From Crotalaria pallida (lineage: Eukaryota > Streptophyta > Magnoliopsida > Fabales > Fabaceae), in contig CM075649.1 in the NCBI GenBank assembly GCA_037953625.1, positions 93,563,290 to 93,627,289 on the forward strand: 64,000 nucleotides of DNA. Reading direction: 5' to 3'. Below are positions 33,778-45,600 of this stretch, in pieces. Positions within the stretch are counted from its first letter, which is position 1; each line of letters begins with the position of its first letter. The position numbers were made by a program, and so were the translations under genes. The notes below the pieces were generated by a model. The model was not told the DNA's origin, searched no databases, and saw nothing but the letters and a program-made list of their open reading frames with translations.

Positions 33778-36700
33778 TGTAACACCCCGATTCGGCAACT
33801 TGAAACTTAAACTCAAGGTAGTGAAAATTAGGGCCATTTTTTTAAAACAAGTGTTACACAATATGAGAACATCTAGGTTTTCAGAACACAGTTACAATTT
33901 AAACTCGTGTTCTCACATTGCATAAACCTTTCAAGTTCCAAACCGAGATGTCACAAGACACCGCACTTTGAAACTCGTTTTCTAAAGCATCATTCAAAAC
34001 GTAGCCCGTTTACTTGTTTCAAAACATTCATGTTTAATAAAACTTTAATTGGGGTACAGTATGGTAGAGCTAGGTAACCAAGAACTTACAATGGAGTACA
34101 TTCCGCCAGGGAAATTCCTAGCTTCTAGTCATGCTTCCTATTACTTGCCGTCTAACTCCGGACTTTGATTGATGTAGCCACCACGCTTCCGCTGCGCCAT
34201 CTACCCATTGCAATATCAGCGGTTGCCGATATGACAAGAAGGTAGGAGAGAGTCAGTGTTCCGAACACTAACGGGTTGACCATGCGGTCTCAGGGTAGGT
34301 TAAATATAAAGAAAGACAGGTAGTATAATAGAACAACGTAACTAAAACATTATCAACATACATAACAAGTAATTCACAAAGCATATATGATTCACATAGA
34401 ACAAAACATATCATAATTTTCTAAACACATCGATGCCATTATTCATAACCACTTAAATCATTCATGCTCTTATAACCATGTCCTCAAAGTCTTTCTCATG
34501 AACTTTCATAACTTTTCTCAATCCTTCTTCCATCACAATTTCCACACTTATCTCTTAATCCAAGAATTCCTTCTTATCATTGTCTTATAAACTTTTATTC
34601 GATACTTGATACTTCAATATACTTTTCCTTGAAACATCTTTGTCTATTAAGTTTTATTATCTCGGTTAGCATCAATGATGAGGGGGGAAACATCATTGAG
34701 CTCACACACGTCTACATCTCCTTGGTCAACCACCCAACCTAGTCGGAAGCAAACAGGAGTACAGGACCTTTACCACGCGGGCACGACAGCTGTCACACAA
34801 ACAAATGGTCCCAGACCAGGAGGCCCAGCCTCAAATCAATTCAATTCATATCATATAATCAAGGCACGCTCTCAGCGGCAATCACAAATGCCCTGTTCCA
34901 GTCCCTCTCACTGTTCCTGAAATGCCATAGAGGTGACAACACTATTCCGGTCCTGGGTGCAGAACTTACCACGACATTAGACCCAATCCCTACCACGTTA
35001 GTACCCCACATGTGGGATTCATTCCGCCCAGAATAGTACTGAAAGCCTCATGGTGTTTTACCGCCCTAGCTTACCCTATTGCATTCACAACCCGAATATT
35101 CCTGATATCCGGGGTACCTTCCTCTCCACTACTTCGATACGACACTCATGCCTCACCGCGTTTGTAAATGTCTTTTAATGTTTTACGATTTATTTGGCGG
35201 CTTAATCCTAACAGTCGGCTCGTCCTTGGTGCATCCCTTCAACGAAGCCCGACCACTAATCACAATTCCGTCCCCCTAAATCTCAATGGCATCTTGCCTC
35301 AAATCACTTTCTCATAAACTCATTCTCAACACACTTCTCATCAACATCATCGATATCTTTTTCTCGTCTTTCTCAAAGTATCTTTTCGCAAAACTTTTTC
35401 GAAAATAATGTTCCCAAAAACTTTCACAAAAATGTCATTTTCACAAAAGCTTTTCAAAAATCTCTTTTCAAAACCTTTTTAAAAAAAATCATATTTTTGG
35501 ATGAGTGTTAATGGAGGAGCAAGCTCAACTCAACACTAAGCTTCTTTCCAAAAACATGAACGAGGAATCACATCTCTACTCAAACTACATCTCACTTTCA
35601 CAACCATGTTCTCTTTCAAATCTCAACTCTTTTTACTCAAATATCAATTCTCTTTCTTTCATTCTTTATCTCTTTTGCATTCCATTCTCCTCACACTTTA
35701 ACTCTTTCTCAATCATTCTCATACTTTCTCTTCATTCTTAACTCATCACTTATTTCTTTCTCAATCATTTCACATGTTTCTTGTTTATTTCTCTTTTCTT
35801 ATTACTTTCACGGTTCCATCATCATCATTTCGCTATCCAAACATAATCAAACAATTTCTCAACAAAATAAAGTATGCACAATAAATAAACATTTAGTATG
35901 CAAACAGAACAGATAAACATGTAGCACGAACGTCCACATTGCCTAATTCGCAGTTCTCTCGCAATCCGTCTACTCGAATTGCGAGCAACCACGTTACGGG
36001 ACCACAACACTCTTACTCACCTGGATGACGACACATCCAAAAACTTCCCAAGATATCCAGTCGCTAACCTTGCCACGTTTCCTTCGCGTCCGACACCCGA
36101 ACTAGACATTTTTCCCCGTTCGTTAGAAACGATTTACGTGAATTCTTAAGTTCATTTTAAAACACTTTGAAACCATTCCTTTCTTTGAAACCAATATCAA
36201 AAAGGTTTCAAATCCAAATCAAATCTCAAAAAGAGTTTTCAAGAAATCTTTGAAAAAATAATCTTTTTATTAAAACAATTACATGCTTCTTAGTTTAAAA
36301 CACTTCGGTTGAAAAATTATTTTCTTTAGACATCGAATGAAATCATAGGAAAACAATTCTTTGAAAATCTTTCTTAAATCAAATAAAAAAATTCAAGTAG
36401 GTCCAACTTTAAAACTAATCAGATTAATTTATTAAATTTCCAAACATCATAATATCATCACACACTGATCAAGGAATATCAATTAAGAATTTCAAATTAA
36501 TTTAAGTTCTTTAAATCATTCTCTTTCAATTAAAACATTTTTCACACATAAATTTCACAAAAAGTATTTAAAACAATTTCAATTCAACACATTCAATTAG
36601 CACAAAACAACACATATAAAGCAATTAAAGCATTCACAAACACACATCATGCAAGAATCACATTTTAATCATTCAGAACCATCAATTGAGTTTTAATCTT

Positions 36701-39671
36701 AATAAATTAATTTAATTACACTTAAGAAAATAATTTAAATTAATCCTTTTAATTAATTCAACAAAACCGAATCACCTATGCTTAATAAATTTCTAATCAG
36801 ACATAACTTTAAAACTAAAAATCATTGAATCAACATTACAAAGAAATTCCTTGCACACAATCAACTAAACCTATTCATTTTGATTTCTAAAACCAAAAAG
36901 ATAAAAGTAATCACATATCACTTTCATTCAAATACATAGCACCTAGACATAGCCATAAGCACACATCATTTCATGAAAACAATTGTCCAACCACTTTAAA
37001 CATGTATTAACCGAATTATACTCATAAAATTTGCAAGGATTTAATGCACAATTGAAAGCTTAAAAACATGAAATTATTTTACTTATTTTCATGTTAAAAC
37101 CGTGAGCACCAAAAGGGAAAATTAACAATTTTAATTTCATTTTCATACCAAAATCAACACAACAATTTAAACCATCACACATAATTCGTTTTAAATTTAA
37201 TTAACTAATGCATGCACTTTTTAAACCTTAAAGTCAATTATCCTTATCATGCATGCACCCTACAAGAGGAACAAGTCTAGCTACCTATTTCTCCCTAGGA
37301 TAGTCGAACATCATCATGAAAAAGAGCATGGTTTTTCATTCATTTTCAACATGCAATAATCATAAAAATCAAATCATTTCATGTAGGCAAATTTTTCAAA
37401 GCAACACACTTCATCACACAAACATGCATTAAAATCTTTTTCAAACATAAACTCAAGTTCATCATTTTATGAAAACAAAATAAAGACTTAATTTTAACTT
37501 TATGAAAACGACATGCATGAATATAAAATTACTAAATCTAATCTTAGAATAAACATGCATCAACTCCTTATAAAATAAAAACATGGATTCCATTTTAAAC
37601 CAAGTATGGCCGAATGGCCTCACAAAATATAACACACACAAAATCAAGTATTAAATCAAATTATGCACATAACTACACTAGATCTAAACATATTCATGCT
37701 TGAAAATCATTTTTAAAACTCACTTCTTTACTTTTCCTTTTGAAACCGTGGCACACCTCAAAGAAAACATGATCTTCCATTTAAAATTTACATGCAATTA
37801 AAAGATCTAAATATTTTTCATTTATCAAGTGAAGGAAATCACATGCACACACTTTAGATCAACTAAGAACATCATTAGACCAACATGCAAGACTAGAACT
37901 TTAAACCTTTTCACAAAACAAGTTTAGATCTTAAATTTATTCAACAAATAATTATAGAAATATGCATAGATCATGGCTTAGAAAAAGATTTAACATGCAA
38001 GGACAAAGATCTTCACCTTATAAATCAACAAGCTTAGATCATAGATTTTCTTGTCACAAACACACACATAGATCAAGATCCAAAAACCAAAATTCCACTT
38101 TATTAATAAATAAACCTAGATCATGGATTTTCATGTCAAATAATCACATAAACATACATATATCACGGTTTAAAGAAAGGAAAATAAACATGCAAGAAGA
38201 TTCATTCCAATTTTTCACAAAAATCTTAGTTTTCTGTAGTTCCTTAAGATTTAGTTAGAAAAATATTAGATCCAACAAAAAAAATCCAAACCGAAACAAA
38301 AGCATAAAAATCACATATTACAAATTAGTCTAAGTCCTTAAAGTCCAAGATCAAGGAATAATAACACATAAAATTAGCTCTCAAGCTATAAAAACAAACA
38401 TGCAAAGAAGAAAAGGAAATAGATCTATAAACTTAAAGGAAAATTCTAAACTATTACAAGTCTTCATCTTGATCTCCAAATCCTACCATGAGAAGGTTGG
38501 TTCTCTAGCTTCTAACATCATTGATCTACAAAGAAGGGCTTGGTCTAAGTTGAATCTCCTTCTTCCTCCTCTCCTATGGCTCTCGGCCATACTCCCTCTC
38601 TCTCTCTATTTTTCTTTTCTTTTCTTTCTAAGAGTTTGGATGAGTCTCTTAGATGTGTATTTGTGTTGGAAAGAAATGAAATGGGTGAAGGGAAATGAAA
38701 TGAGGAAATCAACTAAGGCTTCTTGAATATATAGGCCATACACGAATTCCTTATGTGCCCTTAGGTGTTGGTTTGGTTACACACAATGGGAGGGACGGTT
38801 TTGGCATCACAAAAAGATGCATGGGTGGTGTTTATCAAAACCAAGGGGACAAAGTCAAATAGGCTAGGCTTTTTAGGGGGTCATTTAGGCTTAAAACTAG
38901 TTAGCTAATAATTAGGGTTTGGTTACTTAGTTAGGTTCTAGTTTAGTTTGGTTACTAACTTGGTTTCCTAATTCCTTAACCTCCAAGCTTCTTCTATAAA
39001 TTTATATTCCTAGCTTATACATACACACATACACGTACATACATACACACATACACACCGAAACATACACATATACATATAATTTACATTTTATTTTTCT
39101 TAATCTTGTTTACTTAAACATCCTAATTGTTAATTCATACAATATGCAATCACTTAAGGAATCACACTCACACAATTTATTTCATGCATCACACAGTACA
39201 CACACATCCAATCAAACACATTTCACATAAAAATCGAAGCCAAATCAATAAATTCATTTTCTTAAAAATACCATTTCCAAAATTCGTATTTCTTAATTCT
39301 GAAAATAAATTTTTGTAAAACCACCCAAAAAAATATGAAAATTACATTTTCAAAATCTACTTTTCAAGACGATCGTTTTGATATAAAATTCATGAAAATC
39401 CAAGTTTCGGTTAAAAAGATACAAATTTTCCAAGTTAACAGTTCAAAACTTCATTTCAAATAAAAATTAGTTTTTAGAAAAATCTCAACTCAACACAACC
39501 ATTCACTTCTCTGTTATAAAAACAATTTGTTTAATAAAATTCCTTGAAAATCATCATTTCATTTCTTTCTCAGGTAAAATATTTTCTGAAAATTTCTTAT
39601 ATCACCAAAACTTTGAGGTTTATTTCGACGAAATCGTTTACGCACGTATGGGAAAAATGCGGGGTGTTACA
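33778..39671 (-). mobile_element. 5.9-kb chromovirus-type solo LTR (J) inside integrase
   Basis: TGTAACACCCC at 33778 and GGGGTGTTACA at 39671 form an 11-bp perfect inverted repeat. Flanks are GATTC (33773-33777) and GATTT (39672-39676), a five-base duplication with one change. No primer site, polypurine tract, second LTR edge or coding frame was found inside, so it is one LTR. Minus orientation: TATA box CCTATATATTC (38725-38735), donor CCAG then GTGAGTAAG (intron from 36020), acceptor GGGTAG (34202-34201) followed at once by ATG and an 18-codon frame. Blocks match LTRs 600-4163 and D. Confidence 0.8.
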
Positions 39672-41071
39672 GATTTTCCACCCATATGGTGGCTGCAGAC
39701 TCCACCGTGGATCTCTTCTAGTATCTCCTCAGCTTGGGATGGGTGGACACATCTGAGCATGGGAGAACCAAACCCTCTTTTGTACAGAACTCCATCCAGA
39801 ACTGTGAATTGAGCTGCCTTCTTAACCAATTTCCGAGCCTCTGCCTGATCTTGGGGAACGAAACCATGTTGCAAATAGGTAAGAAGCGGATCCATCCATG
39901 ATTGAGACAATGAAACAGCTAGAATGACACTCGGTTGGGGAATGGTTTCTTGTATCAGCTTCTTATTGTTTTCCGACCCTTTGGTACTTGCCAATTTTGA
40001 TAAAATATCGGCTCGGGAATTTGAATCTCTCGGGACATGGGAAATGTCAAATTCAGAAAAATTGGAAATAATTCGCCTCACCTCTTCAAGATATTTCTAT
40101 AAGATGGGTTCCTTTGCCGAGTATTTCCCTTTAATCTGAGAAACCACCAATTGTGAGTCGCTGAAAAACGATACCCGTTCGGTTCCAAACTCTTGAACCA
40201 TTTTGAGGCCCGCAAGGACTGCCTCGTATTCCGCTTGATTGTTTGATGTTTGAAACTCAAATTTCAATGAATATTCCATGCAAAGTCCTTCGGGGTTTTT
40301 GATGATGACTCCGGCTCCGGCTCCTTTCCTGTTGCTTGATCCATCAACATAAACTGACCATAAATTTTGAGGAGTATCCGAGGGAATATCAGTGAACTCA
40401 GTGACGAAATCGGCAAGAACTTGAGATTTCATCGCCTTCCTCGGTTCATAGATGATATCAAATTCAGACAATTCTACTGACCATGAAACCATTCTGCCTG
40501 CTAGATCGGGTTTGTGAAGAACCTGTCTGAGAGGTTGAGCTGTTCTCACCAGGATTTTATGTGCTTGGAAGTATTGTCTCAGTCTCCGAGCAGAAATGAC
40601 CAAACAGTATGCAAGTTTCTCAAGCTTTTGATATCTTAACTCGGATCCCTGAAGAGCTCGGCTAACAAAATATATTGGGGCTTCCAGTCCCGAATCTTCT
40701 CGTACCAAAACCGAACTGACCGCTGCCTCTGCTACCGACATGTATAGAATGAGATTTTCACCAGAAAGAGGGCTGTGGAGGACTGGTGGACTGGAAAGAT
40801 ACTCCTTCAATTGAACAAAAGCTTGCTCACAGTGTTCGTCCCAAAGGAAATCTTTGTTTTTCCTAAGGAGCTGGTACCATGGCAAAGCTTTCCGAGCGGC
40901 TTGGGATAAGAATCTGGAGAGGGCCGCCACTCGGCCCGTGAGTTGTTGGACTTCTTTAAGACTAGCTAGACTTCTCATTTCAAGGATTGCTTTGCATTTA
41001 TCTGGATTGGCTTCAATACCCCTTTCAGTTAACATAAAGCCGAGGAAAGATCCGGCGGGGACTCCGAACAC
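39672..41071 (-). pseudogene. pol: RT end, RNase H, archaeal-type RNase H and integrase start of element E
   Basis: Continues the 44482-41072 frame after one TGA (41074-41072). First the RT connection and a decayed retroviral RNase H. Then, from about 40360, a second RNase H with YVDGSSN (Asp), NQAEYEA (Glu) and FSDSQLV (Asp), completed after a TAG (40099-40097) by SRADILSKLAS (Asp). The integrase zinc-binding start follows (HGGVCSHHMGG) and is cut at 39672 by LTR J. The double RNase H is the hallmark of the Tat lineage. Confidence 0.9.
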
Positions 41072-44000
41072 TCACTTTTCAGGATTCAACCTCATGGAAT
41101 ATTTTCTTACTCGGTCCAGTATTGTCTTGAGGTCCTGGGCATGGTTTTCTTGCTGTCTGCTTTTTGCTATAATGTCATCAATATAGACCTCCATGTTGGA
41201 GCCGATCATACCTTGAAAAACCTTGTTCATCATTCTTTGATAAGTAGCTCCCGCGTTCTTCAATCCAAAAGGCATTAAATTGTAACAGTAAGTTGCTTTA
41301 TCGGTGATGAATGTTGTTTTATCTTGATCGGTAGGGAACATTGGTATCTGGTTGTAACCAGAGTAAGAATCCATGAATGAGAGGAGTTTATAACCGGCCG
41401 GGCTGTCGACGAGCTTGTCAATGACGGGAAGTGGGTATTGGTCTTTTGGGCAGACTTTGTTCAAGTCTGTATAGTCGACACACATCCGCCACTTCCCATT
41501 GGGCTTTTTGACCAAGACGGTGTTAGCTAACCAGTCTGTATAGTCAATTTCCCGTATGAAGCCGGCTCGGAGTAATTCGGCAACCTTTTCTTCAATGGCT
41601 GCATCCTTTTCAGCGCTAACTTTCCTTTTGCGTTGTGCCACTGGCTTTGCCCACGGAAGAATACTCAACTTGTGATAAATAAAATTGGGGTCGATTCCTG
41701 GCATATCCGCCGAAGTCCAAGCGAACAGATCCTTATTTGAAATCAGCAGAGTTGTCAATTCATCTTTAACACTTATGGGAAGGTCGGAACCAATTTTTAT
41801 TTGTCTAACAGGATCATCGGATAATGTCAGGAATTCCCACTGTCCCTTTGGAGTCGGTCTATTTCTGCCGGATTGATCCCGCATATCAAGATCCGCCAAG
41901 TTGATATTGCCTTTACCATGAGAGACTCTTTCCAAATTGTTCTTATCCTTGCTTTTAACCTTCCCCAAACTAGCGTTGTAACATTTTCTTGCTGCTTCTT
42001 GCTCGGCCTTGACTGTTACCACCTTGTCATCTGTACCAACAAACTTCATAGCTAAATGAACTGTTGACACTACCGCTCCGAATGCCTGCAAAGAAGTTCT
42101 CCCAAGAATGGCGTTGTAGGCCGCTGGACAGTCGACCACCAGAAATTTAACTATCTCAGTCCTAGCCGAGGGCTGTTGTCCGAGGGTGACAGGAAGTTGG
42201 ATGTATCCCTTAGGTTCAATGGTGTGTCCAGTAAAACCGATCAATTCTCCCTCAAAAGGAGTGATATTGCATTCCCTGAGTTTTAGAGCTTTGAACAAAG
42301 GGAAAAACATAATGTCCGCCGAACTTCCTTGGTCGATAAAAACTCGTTTTACCTCGTAATTACCGATAAGGGCAGTGATTACCATGGGGTCATTATGACC
42401 TGGGAGGATTCCATCCAAATCGTCATCATTAAAAATGATGGGAACATTTTTTGTTGACCTTTTGCAAATGGGTTTCTGACTGACGGCCAAAATTTGGTTA
42501 ATGTATTTCTTCCTGTCGACCTTTTTCTCTCCACCTCCAGCAAAACCTCCGACAATAGTATTAACTAAAAATTCATTATTAGCTGAAGGATTTGTATCAG
42601 TGGCTGGAGTGGGGTCGGTTCTCTGTCTCCCTGCATTTCTATCATCTGGTGACCTGCTCCTTTGGCGCTTGGATTTCACTAGTGAATGGGATCTGTTCCT
42701 ACCCCTTCGCCCGGCTGCATCTCTGATATACTGTTGTAGTTTACCATCTCTAATCATCTCTTCAATCAGATCTCTTAACCAAATGCACTCGTCGGTCTTA
42801 TGTTCGTAACCCTTGTGAAAGTCACAATACTTTGACCTATCACGCTGTGCGCCCTTTCTTAAAGATGGAGGTCTTTGGGCCGAGCGTAAGTCAGTCTGCA
42901 TTGTTTCCCGAAGGATCTGACTCCTTGGAACAGTTAAAGGAGTGTATTCCTGAAATTTATTCCTCGGAGGTATCCTTCGGTCCCGATCATTTCTGTCCGA
43001 CTGTCTTCCACCAAAACGTTTGTCGCATTTTTGTTTGTTCTGACCTTGAGGGTCAGCTCGTTGCCTATCGTCTCTGAATTTCTGGCCTTTGTGGAATTCC
43101 TCCCAATTGATGAATTTATTTGACCTTTGTCTCAGCTCGGCCATATCCTTTGGAGGTTTCCCAATTAGTGATTTTCTAAAATCCCCCGGCTGTAAACCTT
43201 GTGTAAATAACAAGACTGCCACACCAGGTTCTAGTCGGGGAACAGAACTAGCTTCTGTGTGGAAGCGTGACAAGTAATCCTTCAATGGTTCATCCTGTTT
43301 TTGTGTGACTGCAGCCAGCGTGTGATCGGATTTGGGCTGGATGCAGCTGGCTGTGTATCTGTTTAGAAATACACGTTTCATCTCCTCCCAAGAATTAATG
43401 GAATGTCGAGGGAGAGACGAATACCACCGTAGTACCGAGGGTTCGAGAGTCATGGAAAAAGCTCGACACTTCATCCGATCGCCACCTCCGTAATAATTCA
43501 TAGCCCCCTCATAAGAAATTATATGGTCTACTGGGTCGGTCAGGCCATTATAATGTGGGACGTTGGATGGACCCAAGTATCCTTGTGGGGTTTCAAATTC
43601 CATGATAAATGGGGTAAAAGGATGGCCTGGGTGAGAATCATCTAGGCCTTGGCTAGTGGTTGGATTTGAATGGAAATTTTGTGGTGGGGGAAGTTGCATT
43701 ACTGGAAGCGGTTGAGTCTCTATGGTTGGTGGTGGTATGGTATTCGGTTGGCTTTGAGCAATCCTCACCATAGCTTGTTGTTGAAGGTCGGCAATAGCAC
43801 GTCCTTGTTGCTCAATTAAAGCTGTCTGCCTGTTAAGTATGTTGATCATCTCCTGTTCGCGAGCACGAGCGGATGCAGATGTTGCATATGATCTACTGGT
43901 GGAATGGCTATGACGAGAGTTTCCATGGGCTGTTCTTCCTGGAGTCAATCTGGTTCTAGGTGTTGAACTTATATGGTCGGGGTTAGGTGGGACAGGTGGA

Positions 44001-44482
44001 GTTGGGGTCCGATGGGTATTTCTGCCATGGTGTGCTCGGTTTCCCGTGGTTCTAGATGTGTTTCGCGTGGTTGGGGCTGTGCTACTTGAATCACCATGGG
44101 TGGAGGGAGGCGGTGTAGGAGGGGGTGGTGGTGGTGGAGGCAGTATGGTTCGTAAAACTTGGAGGGGTTGGGGATTGCTCCCAGCCCTAGGATGAGATGA
44201 TTGTGGTGTTTGGGAGTGGGTAACGTGATTTCCACTACGATTTTGGCTGCAATTAGGGGGTGGGTGGCTTTGTGAATGGTTTGGTGGCTGGGGGTTATTC
44301 CCTGCCCCAAAATGAGATGTTAGTGGCGGTTGCCCGTTATTTCCACGATTATGGTTGAGAACGTCACGCAGATCACCCACAGACTGAGGCTGTAGATCGT
44401 TGTTATTAGCGTTTCTGGGCCTGCCGTGGGTGCGGGCGATGCGGTCATGGAGATCGCCCACCTGACTTCTGGTGGTGACCAT
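41072..44482 (-). CDS. gag-pol: Gag-protease-reverse transcriptase polyprotein of Tat element E
   Basis: 1,136 codons open from ATG 44482. Residues 1-215: low-complexity Pro/Ser/His-rich. About 265-450: Gag domain. About 560: Cys/His knuckle of the form C-X2-H-X4-H-X4-C. About 720: aspartic protease with FIDQGSSADI. About 930-1136: RT with MCVDYTDLNKV, LMPFGLKNAGATYQ and YIDD (41174-41185). The frame stops at TGA 41074-41072 just after RT, where the conserved reading continues in the same frame. Gag, protease and RT are fused in one frame without the intron known from Ogre and no extra ORF precedes gag, so this is a Tat-lineage member other than Ogre. Confidence 0.92.
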   Translation of the reverse strand: MVTTRSQVGDLHDRIARTHGRPRNANNNDLQPQSVGDLRDVLNHNRGNNGQPPLTSHFGAGNNPQPPNHSQSHPPPNCSQNRSGNHVTHSQTPQSSHPRAGSNPQPLQVLRTILPPPPPPPPTPPPSTHGDSSSTAPTTRNTSRTTGNRAHHGRNTHRTPTPPVPPNPDHISSTPRTRLTPGRTAHGNSRHSHSTSRSYATSASARAREQEMINILNRQTALIEQQGRAIADLQQQAMVRIAQSQPNTIPPPTIETQPLPVMQLPPPQNFHSNPTTSQGLDDSHPGHPFTPFIMEFETPQGYLGPSNVPHYNGLTDPVDHIISYEGAMNYYGGGDRMKCRAFSMTLEPSVLRWYSSLPRHSINSWEEMKRVFLNRYTASCIQPKSDHTLAAVTQKQDEPLKDYLSRFHTEASSVPRLEPGVAVLLFTQGLQPGDFRKSLIGKPPKDMAELRQRSNKFINWEEFHKGQKFRDDRQRADPQGQNKQKCDKRFGGRQSDRNDRDRRIPPRNKFQEYTPLTVPRSQILRETMQTDLRSAQRPPSLRKGAQRDRSKYCDFHKGYEHKTDECIWLRDLIEEMIRDGKLQQYIRDAAGRRGRNRSHSLVKSKRQRSRSPDDRNAGRQRTDPTPATDTNPSANNEFLVNTIVGGFAGGGEKKVDRKKYINQILAVSQKPICKRSTKNVPIIFNDDDLDGILPGHNDPMVITALIGNYEVKRVFIDQGSSADIMFFPLFKALKLRECNITPFEGELIGFTGHTIEPKGYIQLPVTLGQQPSARTEIVKFLVVDCPAAYNAILGRTSLQAFGAVVSTVHLAMKFVGTDDKVVTVKAEQEAARKCYNASLGKVKSKDKNNLERVSHGKGNINLADLDMRDQSGRNRPTPKGQWEFLTLSDDPVRQIKIGSDLPISVKDELTTLLISNKDLFAWTSADMPGIDPNFIYHKLSILPWAKPVAQRKRKVSAEKDAAIEEKVAELLRAGFIREIDYTDWLANTVLVKKPNGKWRMCVDYTDLNKVCPKDQYPLPVIDKLVDSPAGYKLLSFMDSYSGYNQIPMFPTDQDKTTFITDKATYCYNLMPFGLKNAGATYQRMMNKVFQGMIGSNMEVYIDDIIAKSRQQENHAQDLKTILDRVRKYSMRLNPEK

Positions 44483-44512
44483 AGTGGTGGTGGGAATGAT
44501 ATGTTATTCTGG

Positions 44513-44530
44513 TCCCCATAGACGGCGCCA
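44513..44530 (-). other. Primer-binding site of element E
   Basis: The minus strand reads TGGCGCCGTCTATGGGGA, a form common in Tat-lineage elements. I cannot tell from memory which tRNA (Arg or Asp) it matches best. One base separates it from the LTR. Confidence 0.85.
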
Positions 44531-44531
44531 A

Positions 44532-45104
44532 TGTCGTGTCCTTAACCAAGATCAACCTTGAAGCTGTGGAGAAACTTCAAAGAGTGATCCCAGCAAAGAG
44601 ATTTATGTAGGACTCTTAGGATTTCTGAATATCCAGTTGGGATAATCAGGTTCTCCCTAGTCAACAAAGTGTGTGCTAGTGTCAACTTAGGGATGAGAAG
44701 ACGTACCTTAGCCCCTACAGCATGGTGGTTCTTATAGGGGATTACCTGTGTGTTGTGGGTCATTCTGATGAGGCTTCTGAAGAGGAAGAATTCAAGTAGG
44801 ATTCGTAAGGGTTATGATAAGATAACACCCGTAAATCCTGTATGCAATAGACTTTATTAAATGCTGTGTTTATCTAACCAAGAGTCGTGGGAATCTAGGA
44901 GAGGTAGTTACGCTTTGGTGAGACTGTAAACGATAAGGATTAAAGTCCTGTGCTCGGGGTTAATCTTATTAGCGCGTGACCTCTCTGCAGAAACCCAATC
45001 TACTCGGTGCAACTTTCCGAGCGTATGCCTTGTTCCAGTGTCTAACCGGTCGGTACAAGGTAGCTTTGGTCGGGAAATGCTCGGCCTATTGAAGGTCCAC
45101 TATA
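44532..45104 (-). repeat. 5' LTR of Tat element E
   Basis: About 573 bp, from TGTCGTGTCC to CCACTATA (the expected CCACTACA with one change). Same layout and edge as G's LTR (24592-25188). E's 3' LTR is not found; the left side of the element ends against the Athila-like sequence near 31290. Confidence 0.8.
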
Positions 45105-45274
45105 TTAACTAGGCCAAACTCAACTAGCAAATAAAGCATACCATCAAATATAGTACACCATACACATTTCATTATTTCCATATTCATTATTCATTCCAAA
45201 TTTCCATTTTCATTATTCCATTCAAATTCCATTTCCTTTACTTTTCATTCTTTTTACGTTCTCTTTATTCAGGT

Positions 45275-45600
45275 ACATCACCTCAAACCAGAGGCCAATG
45301 TACAAATCTCATTTAGCACATTTATCACCTCAAAACAGAGGCCCTCATATTTTTCCTTATTTAAATTATGTGTCCCTCAGGTCAGAGGTCAACACACTTT
45401 CACTTTATTTCATTTTGTGTCCCTCAAGTCAGAGGTCAACACACTTTCACTTTATTTCATTTTGTGTCCCTCAGGTCAGAGGTCAACACACTTTATCACT
45501 TTAATTCATCTTGTGTCCCTCAGATCAGAGGTCAACACTCTTGCTTTATTTTCCCGACATGTCACCTCAATTCAGAGGCCAACATATTCAACATCTCTCA
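45275..45600 (+). repeat. Tandem array, about 47-bp unit, about seven copies
   Basis: Core TCCCTCAGGTCAGAGGTCAA. Best copies at 45370-45416 and 45417-45463 (47 bp each), then longer and diverged copies; earlier ones carry CACCTCAAACCAGAGGCC. It lies in the transcribed part of LTR I. Open frames through it are only translations of the repeat. Confidence 0.85.

Noticed and set aside
33778..39671. J as a complete two-LTR element
   Set aside because: I searched by eye for a second TGTAACA or TGTTACA edge, a GGTATCAG primer site and pol motifs and found none, so a solo LTR is simpler. Self-alignment would settle it.
45275..45600. Protein-coding frames through the 47-bp repeats
   Set aside because: The frames only translate the repeat (47 is not a multiple of three, so all frames stay open by composition). 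No conservation or start context.
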